From Stutzerimonas stutzeri TS44 (GTDB lineage: Bacteria > Pseudomonadota > Gammaproteobacteria > Pseudomonadales > Pseudomonadaceae), in the NCBI GenBank assembly GCA_000263395.1, contig AJXE01000002.1, forward strand, positions 1 to 64,000: DNA of 64,000 nt, written 5' to 3'. The translations under genes and the position numbers were made by a program. Positions 17,549 to 29,644 of the stretch are shown here, piece by piece. Under the pieces are notes generated by a model. That model searched no databases and was not told the origin of the DNA. It saw only the letters and a list, made by a program, of their open reading frames with translations. Every line of letters starts with the position of its first letter. The first letter of the stretch is position 1.

Positions 17549-18088
17549 ATGACCCGCACCGGCCGCATCCTGTCCCTGGGCTGCCTGCTGCTCTCGCCAC
17601 TGCTGGCCCAGGCCGGCGGCAATTCGCTGCTGATTCCGGCGACGGCGCGCTGCGCGCTGAACACCGTTCCCGAGGAACTGCCGGCGGCCCTGCGCGCCTG
17701 CCAGCAGGCCGCCAGCGAGGGCGATCTGCAGGCGGCGTTCGAGCTGGGCGAGTTCTATTACGACGGCCGCCGCGCGCCACGCGACCTGGCCAAGGCGCTG
17801 CACTGGTTCGAACAGGCCTCCTTGCAGGGGCACGCGACCGCCCAGCACCGGCTCGGCGTGATGTTCTTTCGCGGCGAAGGTGTGCGCGCGAACAACGTGC
17901 AGGCCTATGTCGTGCTGAAGATGGCCGCGGTCAACGGCGACGAGGATGCGCTCGATACTGCCGACCGGGTCGCCGAGCAGATGCGCCGCGATGAGCTGGA
18001 GATCGCCACCCAGGTGCTCGGCCAGATCTTCCGCGACTACCTGCTGGAACTGCAGGCCGCCGAAGGCCGCGAGCCACTGCGCCCCTGA
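17549..18088 (+). CDS. Exported Sel1-like repeat protein
   Basis: 179 residues from the ATG at 17549. The first 23 residues (TGRILSLGCLLLSPLLAQAGG) form a signal peptide. Residues about 60-140 hold two Sel1-like (TPR-related) repeats: AAFELGEFYYDGRRAPRDLAKALHWFEQAS and HATAQHRLGVMFFRGEGV, which normally form helical protein-binding surfaces. The role is not known. It lies between hemL and miaB, a place where pseudomonads commonly carry such a gene. Confidence 0.8.
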   Translation: MTRTGRILSLGCLLLSPLLAQAGGNSLLIPATARCALNTVPEELPAALRACQQAASEGDLQAAFELGEFYYDGRRAPRDLAKALHWFEQASLQGHATAQHRLGVMFFRGEGVRANNVQAYVVLKMAAVNGDEDALDTADRVAEQMRRDELEIATQVLGQIFRDYLLELQAAEGREPLRP

Positions 18089-18140
18089 CCGGCCGCCGGC
18101 TTTCTTGACCGCCATGCTTTTATCGCTCTTGCGCTGCGCC

Positions 18141-18146
18141 TATAAT
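18141..18146 (+). promoter_or_regulatory. Candidate -10 element for miaB
   Basis: A perfect TATAAT lies 35 bp before the miaB ATG. A -35 at the usual distance is weak (TTTTAT at 18118-18123). The expected start of transcription precedes an 18-nt string (18154-18171) that also occurs in the arfA promoter. Confidence 0.5.
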
Positions 18147-18181
18147 CGCCGGTCATTTTTTGCACAACGCCGGCCCGTAAC

Positions 18182-19495
18182 ATGACCCGCAAGCTTTTCA
18201 TCGAAACCCACGGCTGCCAGATGAACGAGTACGACAGCTCGCGCATGGTCGACCTGCTGGGCGAACACCAGGCTCTGGAAATCACCGAGAATCCGGCCGA
18301 AGCCGATGTGATCCTGCTCAACACCTGCTCGATCCGTGAGAAGGCGCAGGAGAAAGTGTTCTCCCAGCTGGGCCGCTGGCGCGAGCTGAAGCAGGACAAC
18401 CCGCAGCTGGTGATCGGCGTCGGCGGCTGCGTGGCCAGCCAGGAAGGCGCGGCGATCCGCGATCGCGCGCCCTACGTCGACGTAGTGTTCGGCCCGCAGA
18501 CGCTGCATCGCCTGCCGGAGATGATCGACGCCGCGCGCACCACCCAGACGCCGCAGGTGGACATTTCCTTCCCCGAGATCGAGAAGTTCGACCGTCTGCC
18601 CGAACCGCGCGTCGACGGCCCCAGCGCCTTCGTCTCGGTGATGGAAGGCTGCAGCAAGTACTGCTCGTTCTGCGTGGTGCCCTACACCCGCGGCGAGGAA
18701 GTCAGCCGGCCGATGGCCGATGTACTCGCCGAGATCATCCACCTGACCGAAAACGGCGTGAAGGAAGTCACCCTGCTCGGGCAGAACGTCAACGGCTATC
18801 GCCACGACGGCCACGACTTCGCCGACCTGCTGCATGCGGTGGCGGCGGTCGAAGGCATCGAGCGCATTCGCTACACCACCAGCCACCCGCTGGAATTCTC
18901 CGACGCCATCATCCAGGCCCATGCCGACATCCCGCAGCTGGTGCGCTACCTGCACCTGCCGGTGCAGTCCGGCGCCGACCGCGTTCTGGCGGCGATGAAG
19001 CGCAACCATACCGCGCTGGAGTACAAATCGCGCATCCGCAAGCTCAAGGCGGCGGTGCCGGGCATTCTGATCAGCTCGGACTTCATCGTCGGTTTCCCCG
19101 GCGAGACCGAGAAGGACTTCGAGCAGACCATGAAGCTGATCGAAGAGGTCGGCTTCGACTTCTCCTACTCCTTCGTCTACAGCGCACGCCCGGGCACGCC
19201 GGCCGCCGACATGGCCGACGACACCCCGGACGAGGTGAAGAAGCAGCGCCTGGCCAGACTCCAGCACCGCATCAACGAACTGGGTTTCGAAAATAGCCGG
19301 CGGATGGTGGGCACCACCCAGCGCATTCTGGTCAGCGACTACTCGAAGAAGGACCCGGGCATGCTCCAGGGCCGCACCGAGCACAACCGCATCGTCAACT
19401 TCCGCTGCGACAATCCCCGGCTGATCGGTCAGTTCGTCGACGTACACATCGACGACGCCCTGCCCCACTCGCTGCGTGGCACCTTGCTGCCCTGA
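18182..19495 (+). CDS. miaB: tRNA-2-methylthio-N6-dimethylallyladenosine synthase MiaB
   Basis: 437 residues. MiaB adds the methylthio group to i6A37 of tRNAs. The N-terminal UPF0004 domain carries three cysteines for an auxiliary 4Fe-4S cluster ([27 protein letters not shown]). The radical SAM CxxxCxxC is seen in [16 protein letters not shown], and a C-terminal TRAM domain (about 370-437) binds tRNA. It opens a conserved set with ybeZ, ybeY, corC and lnt. Confidence 0.97.
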   Translation: MTRKLFIETHGCQMNEYDSSRMVDLLGEHQALEITENPAEADVILLNTCSIREKAQEKVFSQLGRWRELKQDNPQLVIGVGGCVASQEGAAIRDRAPYVDVVFGPQTLHRLPEMIDAARTTQTPQVDISFPEIEKFDRLPEPRVDGPSAFVSVMEGCSKYCSFCVVPYTRGEEVSRPMADVLAEIIHLTENGVKEVTLLGQNVNGYRHDGHDFADLLHAVAAVEGIERIRYTTSHPLEFSDAIIQAHADIPQLVRYLHLPVQSGADRVLAAMKRNHTALEYKSRIRKLKAAVPGILISSDFIVGFPGETEKDFEQTMKLIEEVGFDFSYSFVYSARPGTPAADMADDTPDEVKKQRLARLQHRINELGFENSRRMVGTTQRILVSDYSKKDPGMLQGRTEHNRIVNFRCDNPRLIGQFVDVHIDDALPHSLRGTLLP

Positions 19496-19625
19496 GACAT
19501 GCACCGCCTGCCCCCGCTGAACGCTGCGGGGGCCGTGCTGTCCATGCCACTGCGCTTTTCGCATCGCGCGTGCGGCGCTATTCTCCATTCATCTATCCGC
19601 CGAATCCGGCCACACCTACAAGCCC

Positions 19626-20630
19626 TTGAACGCACCCATAGAACCCCGTCGCTTCACCCTCGAACCCTTTGAAGCCCGTCGCTTCGCCAATCTCTGCGGC
19701 CAGTTCGACGAGCATCTGCGCCTGATCGAACAGCGCCTCGCGCTGGAAATCCGTAACCGCGGCAACCAGTTCGAACTGGTCGGCCCGAGCGATGCAGCCA
19801 AGTCCGCCGAAAACCTGCTGCGCCGCCTGTACCGTGAAACCAAGACCACCGAGCTGTCGCCGGACATGGTGCATCTGTACCTGCAGGAATCGGGTCTGGA
19901 AGAGCTGGCCAACCCCAACGCTCACCAGGGCGTGGCGCTGCGCACCAAGAAGGGCATGATCCGCCCGCGCGGTGCCAACCAGCAGCGCTACGTCAAGGCG
20001 ATCCTCGACAACGACATCAACTTCGGCATCGGCCCGGCTGGCACCGGCAAGACCTACCTGGCGGTGGCCGCCGCGGTGGACGCGCTGGAGCGCGAACAGA
20101 TTCGCCGCATCCTGCTGGTGCGCCCGGCGGTGGAGGCGGGCGAGAAGCTCGGCTTCCTGCCCGGTGACCTGGCGCAGAAGATCGATCCCTACCTGCGTCC
20201 GCTGTACGACGCGCTTTACGAAATGCTCGGCTTCGAGAACGTGGCGCGGCTGATCGAGAAGCAGGTGATCGAGATCGCGCCGCTGGCCTACATGCGTGGT
20301 CGCACGCTGAACAACAGCTTCATCATCCTCGACGAAAGCCAGAACACCACTCAGGAACAGATGAAGATGTTCCTCACCCGCATCGGCTTCGGCTCCACCG
20401 CGGTGATCACCGGCGACATCACCCAGGTCGACCTGCCGCGCGGCACCAAGAGCGGCCTGGCCCACGTGATCGAGGTGCTCAAGGGCGTCAACGGCATCAG
20501 CTTCACCCACTTCCAGCCCAAGGACGTGGTACGCCATCCGCTGGTGCAGCGCATCGTCGAGGCCTACGAGTCGTTCGAAGACCGCCAGGCTCAGGCCAGC
20601 CACCGCAGCGCAGACAATCGCCATGATTGA
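19626..20630 (+). CDS. ybeZ: PhoH-like ATPase YbeZ
   Basis: 334 residues with a TTG start; the N-terminus [14 protein letters not shown] fits the pseudomonad family, and no ATG is better placed. The PhoH ATPase domain covers about 110-320, with Walker [12 protein letters not shown] and Walker [10 protein letters not shown]. It partners with the RNase YbeY encoded directly downstream (8-bp overlap) in ribosome and rRNA maturation; the biochemical role of YbeZ is less settled. Confidence 0.94.
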   Translation: MNAPIEPRRFTLEPFEARRFANLCGQFDEHLRLIEQRLALEIRNRGNQFELVGPSDAAKSAENLLRRLYRETKTTELSPDMVHLYLQESGLEELANPNAHQGVALRTKKGMIRPRGANQQRYVKAILDNDINFGIGPAGTGKTYLAVAAAVDALEREQIRRILLVRPAVEAGEKLGFLPGDLAQKIDPYLRPLYDALYEMLGFENVARLIEKQVIEIAPLAYMRGRTLNNSFIILDESQNTTQEQMKMFLTRIGFGSTAVITGDITQVDLPRGTKSGLAHVIEVLKGVNGISFTHFQPKDVVRHPLVQRIVEAYESFEDRQAQASHRSADNRHD

Positions 20631-21105
20631 ACTGGACGTACAGCTGGCCAGCACCGGCAAGGCCCCGGCCGCTGCCGAGCTGCAGCGCTGGTGTGAACTG
20701 GCGCTGCGCCAGCGCAGCGGCGACTCCGAGCTGACCATCCGTCTGGTCGACGAGGAAGAAGGCCGCGAGCTGAACCGCACCTGGCGGCACAAGGACTACC
20801 CGACCAACGTGCTGTCGTTCCCCGCCGACGTGCCGGACGAGTTCCTCGACATCCCGCTGCTCGGCGACCTGGTGATCTGCGTGCCGGTGGTCGAGCGTGA
20901 GGCCGCCGAACAGGGCAAGCCGCTGGCCGCGCACTGGGCACATCTGGTCATCCACGGCTGCCTGCATCTGCTCGGTTACGATCACATCGAGGATGCCGAG
21001 GCCGAGGAAATGGAAGCGCTGGAGCGTCAGCTCCTGGCCGAACTCGGCCATCCCGACCCCTATGCCGACCTTTCGCCCGAGACGGGCACCGACAAGGACT
21101 CTTGA
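20623..21105 (+). CDS. ybeY: Endoribonuclease YbeY
   Basis: 160 residues. YbeY is a zinc-dependent single-strand RNase needed for 16S rRNA 3' maturation and ribosome quality control. The zinc site is [11 protein letters not shown] near residue 110, preceded by [10 protein letters not shown] and GDLVIC. It overlaps ybeZ by 8 bp and ends 10 bp before corC, so translation is probably coupled. Confidence 0.97.
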   Translation: MIELDVQLASTGKAPAAAELQRWCELALRQRSGDSELTIRLVDEEEGRELNRTWRHKDYPTNVLSFPADVPDEFLDIPLLGDLVICVPVVEREAAEQGKPLAAHWAHLVIHGCLHLLGYDHIEDAEAEEMEALERQLLAELGHPDPYADLSPETGTDKDS

Positions 21106-21115
21106 GTCGCACACC

Positions 21116-21955
21116 ATGAGCGAAGATCGATCGACCAGCGGGCAGAAGTCCTGGCTGGAAAAACTCACCCAGGCTTTTGTCCATGAGCCGAAGACGCGCC
21201 AGGACCTGCTGGATATCCTGCGCGAAGCCCATCAGAACAAGCTGCTCGACAACGAGGCGCTGGCCATCGTCGAGGGCGCCATCCAGGTCGCCGACCTGCA
21301 GGTGCGCGACATCATGGTGCCGCGCTCGCAGGTGATCAGCATCCGTGCCGACCAGTCGCCGAAGGATTTCCTGCCGGCCGTGGTGTCCGCCGCGCACTCG
21401 CGCTATCCGGTGGTCGGCGAGAGCCTCGACGAGATCATCGGCGTGCTGCTGGCCAAGGACCTGCTGCCGCTGATCATCCGGGACGAGCAGCACAGCTTCG
21501 ACATCAAGGAGCTGCTGCGCCCGGCGACCTTCGTTCCCGAGTCCAAGCGCCTCAACGTGCTGCTGCGCGAGTTCCGCGCCAACCACAACCACATGGCCAT
21601 CGTCATCGACGAATACGGCGGCGTGGCCGGCCTGGTGACCATCGAGGACGTGCTGGAGCAGATCGTCGGCGACATCGAGGACGAGCACGACGTCGAGGAA
21701 GACAGCTACATCCGCCCGCTGCCCAGCGGCGACTTCCTGGTCAAGGCGCTGACGCCGATCGACAGCTTCAACGAGTTCTTCGGCAGCGAATTCCCCGACG
21801 ACGAATTCGATACCGTCGCCGGGCTGGTGATGAGCACCTTCGGCCACCTGCCCAAGCGCAACGAGATCACCGAGATTGACGGCTTCCGCATCCGCGTGCT
21901 GAACGCCGACAGCCGTCGCGTGCACATGCTGCGGGTCAGCCGGCTGAGCGCCTGA
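21116..21955 (+). CDS. corC: CorC/HlyC-family CBS-domain transporter-associated protein
   Basis: 279 residues from the ATG at 21116 (MSEDRSTSGQKSWLEKL); the longer open frame overlaps ybeY. Two CBS domains (about 65-185, including VRDIMVPRSQVISI and HNHMAIVIDEYGGVAGLVTIEDVLEQIVG) are followed by a CorC_HlyC FAD-like domain (about 200-279). Family members are tied to Mg/Co efflux. There is no membrane domain, which makes this the short soluble form. Confidence 0.93.
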   Translation: MSEDRSTSGQKSWLEKLTQAFVHEPKTRQDLLDILREAHQNKLLDNEALAIVEGAIQVADLQVRDIMVPRSQVISIRADQSPKDFLPAVVSAAHSRYPVVGESLDEIIGVLLAKDLLPLIIRDEQHSFDIKELLRPATFVPESKRLNVLLREFRANHNHMAIVIDEYGGVAGLVTIEDVLEQIVGDIEDEHDVEEDSYIRPLPSGDFLVKALTPIDSFNEFFGSEFPDDEFDTVAGLVMSTFGHLPKRNEITEIDGFRIRVLNADSRRVHMLRVSRLSA

Positions 21956-21966
21956 TCGCGGCAGGC

Positions 21967-22003
21967 GCGCGGTTGCGAGGGCCGCGGCACTCGCCAACCG
22001 CGC
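21967..22003 (+). other. Stem-loop between corC and lnt
   Basis: GCGCGGTTGCGAG (21967-21979) pairs with CTCGCCAACCGCGC (21990-22003) through 13 base pairs with one bulged C. No T-run follows, so partial attenuation or mRNA processing is more likely than termination. Confidence 0.5.
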
Positions 22004-22034
22004 GTCGCCCCCATTGTTCTTTCGAGGTTTCCCG

Positions 22035-23543
22035 ATGCTCTGGATCTCCCGCCCCGGCTGGCCGGGCAACCTGCTGGCGCTGGCCGCCGGCGCGCTGACC
22101 ACGCTGGCGCTGGCGCCGTTCGATATTTGGCCGCTGGCACTGCTGTCGATCGCCCTGCTCTATCTCGGCCTGCGCCAATTGACGCCCAGGGCCGCCGCGG
22201 GGCGCGGCTGGTGCTACGGCTTCGGCCTGTTCGCCTCGGGCGTCAGCTGGGTCTACGTCAGCATCCATGACTTCGGCGCCGCCTCGCCGGCACTGGCCGG
22301 GCTGCTGACGCTCGGTTTCGTCGCCGGGCTGGCGCTGTTCTTCGCCCTGCTCGGCTGGCTCTGGGCGCGCGGGCTGCGTCGCGAGCAGGCGCCGCTGACC
22401 GACGCCCTGGCCTTCGCCGCGCTATGGCTGGCGCTCGATGCGCTGCGCGGCTGGGTCCTCACTGGCTTTCCCTGGTTGTATGTCGGTTACAGCCAGCTGC
22501 ACGGGCCGCTGGCCGGGCTGGCGCCGGTGGGCGGCGTGTGGCTGCTGAGCTTCGCCATCGCGCTGAGCGCCGCGCTGCTGATCAATCTGCCGCGCCTGCT
22601 GGCAACCCGGGCGCAACTGGTCGTCGCCCTGGCGCTGCTGGCTGCGCCGTGGCTGACCGGCTGGTGGCTCGCCGGGCAGGCCTGGACGCAGGACAAGGGC
22701 GCGCCGCTGACCGTCGCCGCGGTACAGGGCAACGTCGCCCAGAGCATGAAGTGGGATCCGAAGAAGCTCGAGATGCAGCTGCTGCTGTATCGCGACATGA
22801 CCTTCCGCAGCCGCCCGGCCGACCTGATCGTCTGGCCGGAAACCGCGGTACCGATCCTCAAGGAACACGCCGCGGGTTATCTGGACATGATGGCGGGCTT
22901 CAGCCAGCAGCGTGACGCCGCGCTGATCACCGGCGTGCCGGTGCGCCAGCCCAACGCCGCCGGCGAGATGCGCTACTACAACGGCCTGACCGCGGTCGGT
23001 GCAGGCGCGGGCACCTACCTCAAGCAGAAGCTGGTGCCATTCGGCGAGTACGTGCCGCTGCAGGAGGTGCTGCGCGGGCTGATCGCCTTCTTCGACCTGC
23101 CGATGTCCGATTTCGCCCGTGGCGAGCCGGGCCAGCCACTGCTGCAGGCCAAGGGCCTGCAGATCGCGCCGTACATCTGCTACGAAGTGGTCTATCCGGA
23201 ATTCGCCGCCGGCCTCGCGGCGCAGAGCGACCTGCTGCTGACGGTGAGCAACGATGCCTGGTTCGGCCGCTCCATCGGCCCGCTGCAGCACCTGCAGATG
23301 GCGCAGATGCGCGCCCTGGAAGCCGGGCGCTGGATGATCCGCGCCACCAACAACGGCATCACTGTGCTGATCAATCCGCGCGGTCGTATCACCGAGCAGG
23401 TGCCGCAGTTCGAGGAAGCGGTGCTCTACGGCGAAGTCACGCCAATGCAGGGGCTGACGCCCTATCTGCGCTGGCGCTCGTGGCCGCTGATCGTGGTCTG
23501 CGCACTGCTGCTCGGCTGGGCGCTGGTCAGACGCAAGGCATAG
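22035..23543 (+). CDS. lnt: Apolipoprotein N-acyltransferase
   Basis: 502 residues from the ATG at 22035, which has a GAGG site upstream. Lnt is an inner-membrane enzyme that adds the third acyl chain to lipoproteins. Six or so N-terminal membrane segments (to about 205) are followed by a nitrilase domain with the catalytic triad: Glu in VWPETAVP, Lys in QKLVPFGEYVPL and Cys in PYICYEVVYPE. A final membrane helix precedes the C-terminus. It follows corC as in most proteobacteria. Confidence 0.97.
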   Translation: MLWISRPGWPGNLLALAAGALTTLALAPFDIWPLALLSIALLYLGLRQLTPRAAAGRGWCYGFGLFASGVSWVYVSIHDFGAASPALAGLLTLGFVAGLALFFALLGWLWARGLRREQAPLTDALAFAALWLALDALRGWVLTGFPWLYVGYSQLHGPLAGLAPVGGVWLLSFAIALSAALLINLPRLLATRAQLVVALALLAAPWLTGWWLAGQAWTQDKGAPLTVAAVQGNVAQSMKWDPKKLEMQLLLYRDMTFRSRPADLIVWPETAVPILKEHAAGYLDMMAGFSQQRDAALITGVPVRQPNAAGEMRYYNGLTAVGAGAGTYLKQKLVPFGEYVPLQEVLRGLIAFFDLPMSDFARGEPGQPLLQAKGLQIAPYICYEVVYPEFAAGLAAQSDLLLTVSNDAWFGRSIGPLQHLQMAQMRALEAGRWMIRATNNGITVLINPRGRITEQVPQFEEAVLYGEVTPMQGLTPYLRWRSWPLIVVCALLLGWALVRRKA

Positions 23544-23554
23544 CCCCCCCTGCT

Positions 23555-23690
23555 GGCGGGCTGAAGCCCGCCCTACGACAGTCCACAGCCCCAGCGCACG
23601 GACTCGATTCAGCCAACCCGTAGGGTGGGCTTCAGCCCACCTGCCCACCTGCCCACCTGCCCACCTGCCCACCTACCTACCTGCCCACAG
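23555..23690. repeat. REP-like inverted pair plus octamer tandem repeat
   Basis: Two hairpin units face each other: GGCGGGC-TGAA-GCCCGCC at 23555-23572 followed by CTACG, and CGTAGG then GGTGGGC-TTCA-GCCCACC at 23624-23641. They are reverse complements apart from a compensated C/G to T/A pair in the stem. From 23636 to 23690 follow nearly seven copies of CCCACCTG (copies 5-7 imperfect), apparently grown from the last bases of the second unit. It lies between the convergent lnt and DUF218 genes and contains no gene. Confidence 0.85.
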
Positions 23691-23696
23691 ACCGGC

Positions 23697-24470
23697 TCAG
23701 TCGCCCGCAGCGCGGTATACCAGCGGATACATCGCCATCCCGACGATCTCGTTGAGCAGCATGCCGTTCTGCCAGTACGCCTTCACCTCCGGCAGCCAGC
23801 CGTTCAGCGGTCGGCCGTTGGGCACCCCGACAAAGCCCACCGGCGCGGCGATCACCTCGATGCCGTTCTGCTCGAAGCACCAGCGCGAACGCGGCATGTG
23901 CGCCGCCGAGGTCACCAGCACCACCCGCTCGATGCCTTCGGCCTTGAGCATGCGGGCGCTGTAGACGGCATTTTCCCAGGTGGTGCGGCTGCGCTCCTCG
24001 AGCCAGCGGGTCGCCACGCCGAAATCCTCCTGCAGTACCTGGGCACCGATCGCGGCCTCGCTCGGCGGCTGGCCATAGTGCAGGCCGCCGCTGGTGAGAA
24101 TCGGCAATCCGGAGGCCCTCGCCACCCGCGCTGCATACCGCAGCCGCTCGAGCGCGATGTAACCCGGCTGATCACCACCCCAGGCCGGGTCGGCCTGTTC
24201 GCGCCCGGCGCCGAGGATCACGATGGCGCCGGCACGCTCGGCCAGGTCCGGCCACTGCGCCGCGTCCAGCGCCGGCTCGCGCTCGACCGCCCGCGCGGTC
24301 CACTCGACCACGATCGGCAGGCTCATCAGCCAGAGTCCGCCGAAGCCGCCGAGGAAACACAGCGCCGCCAGCCGCGGTGCGCGCCGGCGCAACCACCAAC
24401 CCAGCAGCAATAGCAGCAGCAGGCCGCCGGGTGGCAGCAGCAGCTGTTTGAAGATATAGCGAAGGGGCAT
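23697..24470 (-). CDS. ElyC/YdcF-family (DUF218) membrane protein
   Basis: 257 residues from the ATG at 24468-24470. Two N-terminal membrane segments (about 12-28 and 32-52) precede a DUF218 domain with GAIVILGAGR, RLRYAARVARASGLPILTSGG, TWENAVYSARMLKAEGI and VLVTSAAHMPRS. The fold resembles SanA/ElyC proteins linked to envelope and undecaprenyl-phosphate carrier homeostasis; the substrate is unknown. It is convergent with lnt. Confidence 0.88.
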   Translation of the reverse strand: MPLRYIFKQLLLPPGGLLLLLLLGWWLRRRAPRLAALCFLGGFGGLWLMSLPIVVEWTARAVEREPALDAAQWPDLAERAGAIVILGAGREQADPAWGGDQPGYIALERLRYAARVARASGLPILTSGGLHYGQPPSEAAIGAQVLQEDFGVATRWLEERSRTTWENAVYSARMLKAEGIERVVLVTSAAHMPRSRWCFEQNGIEVIAAPVGFVGVPNGRPLNGWLPEVKAYWQNGMLLNEIVGMAMYPLVYRAAGD

Positions 24471-24533
24471 GCGGCATCTCCGAGTCGACGCCGGCAACTC
24501 TACGTGGCCGTCGCCCAGGCCGCTACGCCGTAC

Positions 24534-24983
24534 TCAATGACGCTGATAGGAAAACAGCCGCTGGCGCGCGCGCAGCAGCTGCGACCCGCACACCGGACAG
24601 ATCGCCGGCCCCGGACCTTCAGGCCAGTGCACCTCGCTATTGCACAGCGCGCAGCTCATCGACTGTTGCAGCGACAGCGGCACATGCTTGCCATGCCCAC
24701 CATGACGTCCGCGCGACACGCTGCGCAACGCCGGCCGCTGGGCCTGGCGCGCCAGCAGCTCCTGCTCCTCGGCGGCGGCATGCCAGCCCGAGAGCCATTG
24801 CGCGTCGCGCTGCAGATACGCACGGATCAGCTCGAATTCGGCTGGCGTCAGCCCCCTGACTTCCAGCTCGGCATTCCCGGTTTCCCCTGCCACCGCGTTA
24901 CGCTCCGCCTCTTCCAGCGCCTGTGTCAGGCGCCGCAGCACGCGGCCGTAGATACTGCTTTCTTCCGAGGGCTCTTTACCCAT
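24534..24983 (-). CDS. YbeL-like zinc-ribbon protein (DUF1451)
   Basis: 149 residues. A charged helical N-terminal half is followed by a zinc ribbon with two cysteine pairs, SCALCNSEVHW and AICPVCGSQLL, near residues 110-135. This is the architecture of E. coli YbeL, whose gene also neighbours leuS. The function is unknown. It is divergent from leuS across a 254-bp gap. Confidence 0.85.
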   Translation of the reverse strand: MGKEPSEESSIYGRVLRRLTQALEEAERNAVAGETGNAELEVRGLTPAEFELIRAYLQRDAQWLSGWHAAAEEQELLARQAQRPALRSVSRGRHGGHGKHVPLSLQQSMSCALCNSEVHWPEGPGPAICPVCGSQLLRARQRLFSYQRH

Positions 24984-27844
<2,861 letters not shown>

Positions 27845-27850
27845 TCCGGT

Positions 27851-27869
27851 CCAGGCGCCCGGCGCCTGG
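27851..27869 (+). other. GC-rich palindrome between leuS and lptE
   Basis: CCAGGCGCC (27851-27859), one base, then GGCGCCTGG (27861-27869) form 9-bp perfect arms, starting seven bases after the leuS stop and ending 18 bases before the lptE ATG. Without a T-run it is likely a processing or attenuation hairpin. Confidence 0.5.
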
Positions 27870-27887
27870 CCTGCAAGGGGATACAAG

Positions 27888-28493
27888 ATGAACAAGGGCA
27901 ATCTGGTAGTGCTGGGCCTGACGCTGCTGCTGGGCGCCTGCGGCTTCCAGCTGCGCGGCACCGGCGATGTCGAATTCGGCCTGAAGGAACTCGACCTGCA
28001 GGCACGCAACAGCTACGGCGACACGGCGCGCGAGCTGGAAACGCTGCTCGAGCGCAACGACGTGCGCGTCCATCCCGGCGCCAAGTACAGCCTCAACCTG
28101 GCCAACGAGCAGACCCGCCAGCGCACCGCCAGCTACACCAGCTCGGCACGCAGCGCCGAGTACGAACTCACCACGACCCTGGACTATCAGTTCCGCGGCC
28201 CGCAGGACCGCCTGCTGCTGGAGGACCGCATCGAGGTGCAGAAGGTCTATGTGCACGACAGCAACAACCTGATCGGCTCGACCCAGGAAGGCGAGCAACT
28301 GCGCCAGGAAATGCGCCGCGAACTGCTGCAGCAACTGGTGATGCGCATCCAGCGCATCACCCCGAGCGAACTCGACCGCCTGCAACAGGAAGCCGAAGCC
28401 AAGGCACGCGCCGAAGCCGAGGCCATCGAGGCGGCGCGCCGCGCGCAAGCGGCGCAGCCGCAGCATTCGCCCATCGAACTGCCCATCCAGTGA
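27888..28493 (+). CDS. lptE: LPS assembly lipoprotein LptE
   Basis: 201 residues. LptE plugs the LptD barrel and helps insert lipopolysaccharide in the outer membrane. The signal peptide ends in the lipobox LLGAC (Cys18), followed by GFQLRGTG, a family signature. AAGGGG precedes the ATG. The C-terminal 40 residues are an Ala/Glu/Gln-rich helix (EAEAKARAEAEAIEAARRAQ), longer than in E. coli and typical of pseudomonads. Confidence 0.95.
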   Translation: MNKGNLVVLGLTLLLGACGFQLRGTGDVEFGLKELDLQARNSYGDTARELETLLERNDVRVHPGAKYSLNLANEQTRQRTASYTSSARSAEYELTTTLDYQFRGPQDRLLLEDRIEVQKVYVHDSNNLIGSTQEGEQLRQEMRRELLQQLVMRIQRITPSELDRLQQEAEAKARAEAEAIEAARRAQAAQPQHSPIELPIQ

Positions 28494-28500
28494 TGTCCAC

Positions 28501-28518
28501 GGGGACGGCAACGTCCCC
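28501..28518 (+). other. GCAA-tetraloop hairpin between lptE and holA
   Basis: GGGGACG (28501-28507) pairs with CGTCCCC (28512-28518) around a GCAA loop, a stable GNRA tetraloop. It sits seven bases after the lptE stop and 12 bases before the holA ATG, which has no clear Shine-Dalgarno sequence, so it may influence holA translation. Confidence 0.55.
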
Positions 28519-28530
28519 GCACCTGCCCGT

Positions 28531-29562
28531 ATGAAACTCGCCCCCGCGCAGCTCGCCAAGCATCTGCAAGGCCCACTGGCCCCGGTCTACGTGGTCAGCG
28601 GCGACGAGCACCTGCTCTGCCAGGAAGCCTGCGACGCAATCCGCGCGGCGACCCGGGCGCAGGGTTTCAGCGAGCGCCAGGTGTTCCACGCCGAAAGCGG
28701 CTTCGACTGGAGCCAGTTGATCGAGGCCGGCGCCAGCCTTTCGCTGTTCGCCGAAAAGCGCCTGCTCGAACTGCGCATCGCCAACGGCAAACCCGGCGAC
28801 AAGGGCGCCGCGGCACTGCTCGAATACCTCGCCCGCCCGGCCGAGGACACCGTGCTGCTGATCAGCCTGCCCAAGCTCGACGGCAGCACGCAGAAGACCA
28901 AGTGGGCCAAGGCGCTGATCGACGGCAAGGACGTGCAGTTCCTGCAGATCTGGCCGGTGGACGCGACGCAGCTGCCGCAATGGATTCGCCAGCGGCTGGC
29001 GCAGGCCGGCCTGGCCGGCGACCAGGAAGCCATCGAGCTGATCGCCGCGCGAGTCGAAGGCAACCTGCTGGCCGCCGCGCAGGAGGTCGAGAAGCTCAAG
29101 TTGCTGGCCGAAGGTGGCCAGATCAATGCCGCGACCGTGCAGGCCGCTGTCGCCGACAGCGCCCGCTATGACGTCTTCGGCCTGATCGACGCGGCCCTGC
29201 ACGGGCACGCCGCCCATGCGTTGCACATGCTCGAGGGCCTGCGCGGCGAAGGCGTGGAAGCGCCGGTGATTCTCTGGGCGCTGGCCCGCGAATTGCGCCT
29301 GCTGGCCAATATCGCCATGCAGTACAGCCAGGGTACACCGCTGGAACGCGCGTTCGCCCAGGCCCGCCCGCCCGTGTGGGACAAGCGCCGTCCGCTGCTG
29401 AGCAAGGCGCTGCAACGCCACTCCACCGCGGCCTGGAACCAGCTGCTGGTGGAGGCGCAGCAGATCGATGCGCAGGTCAAGGGCCAGGCCGAGGGCGATC
29501 CCTGGATCGGCCTTTCCCAGCTGTGCCTGCGCCTGGCCGGCAAACGCCTCGGGCTCACCTGA
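28531..29562 (+). CDS. holA: DNA polymerase III delta subunit
   Basis: 343 residues, the same as E. coli HolA. Delta opens the beta sliding clamp within the clamp loader. The N-terminus (LAPVYVVSGDEHLLCQEACDAIR) matches the family, as do the clamp-contact helix LSLFAEKRLLELRI and the C-terminal collar helices (LLSKALQRHSTAAWNQLL). The leuS-lptE-holA order is conserved across gammaproteobacteria. Confidence 0.97.
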   Translation: MKLAPAQLAKHLQGPLAPVYVVSGDEHLLCQEACDAIRAATRAQGFSERQVFHAESGFDWSQLIEAGASLSLFAEKRLLELRIANGKPGDKGAAALLEYLARPAEDTVLLISLPKLDGSTQKTKWAKALIDGKDVQFLQIWPVDATQLPQWIRQRLAQAGLAGDQEAIELIAARVEGNLLAAAQEVEKLKLLAEGGQINAATVQAAVADSARYDVFGLIDAALHGHAAHALHMLEGLRGEGVEAPVILWALARELRLLANIAMQYSQGTPLERAFAQARPPVWDKRRPLLSKALQRHSTAAWNQLLVEAQQIDAQVKGQAEGDPWIGLSQLCLRLAGKRLGLT

Positions 29563-29582
29563 TCGTTCGCCAGATCGCCCGC

Positions 29583-29610
29583 TGGACATTTTTTGCACAA
29601 CGCCTATGAT
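29583..29610 (+). promoter_or_regulatory. Sigma-70 promoter for arfA
   Basis: TGGACA (29583-29588) and TATGAT (29605-29610) each match the consensus at 5 of 6 positions with a 16-bp spacer. The expected start is near 29617, about 28 bp before the arfA ATG. Most of the spacer belongs to an 18-nt string (29587-29604) identical to one upstream of miaB. Confidence 0.65.
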
Positions 29611-29644
29611 GCCCTCGCCTGCTCGAACGACATGAGGGCATACC

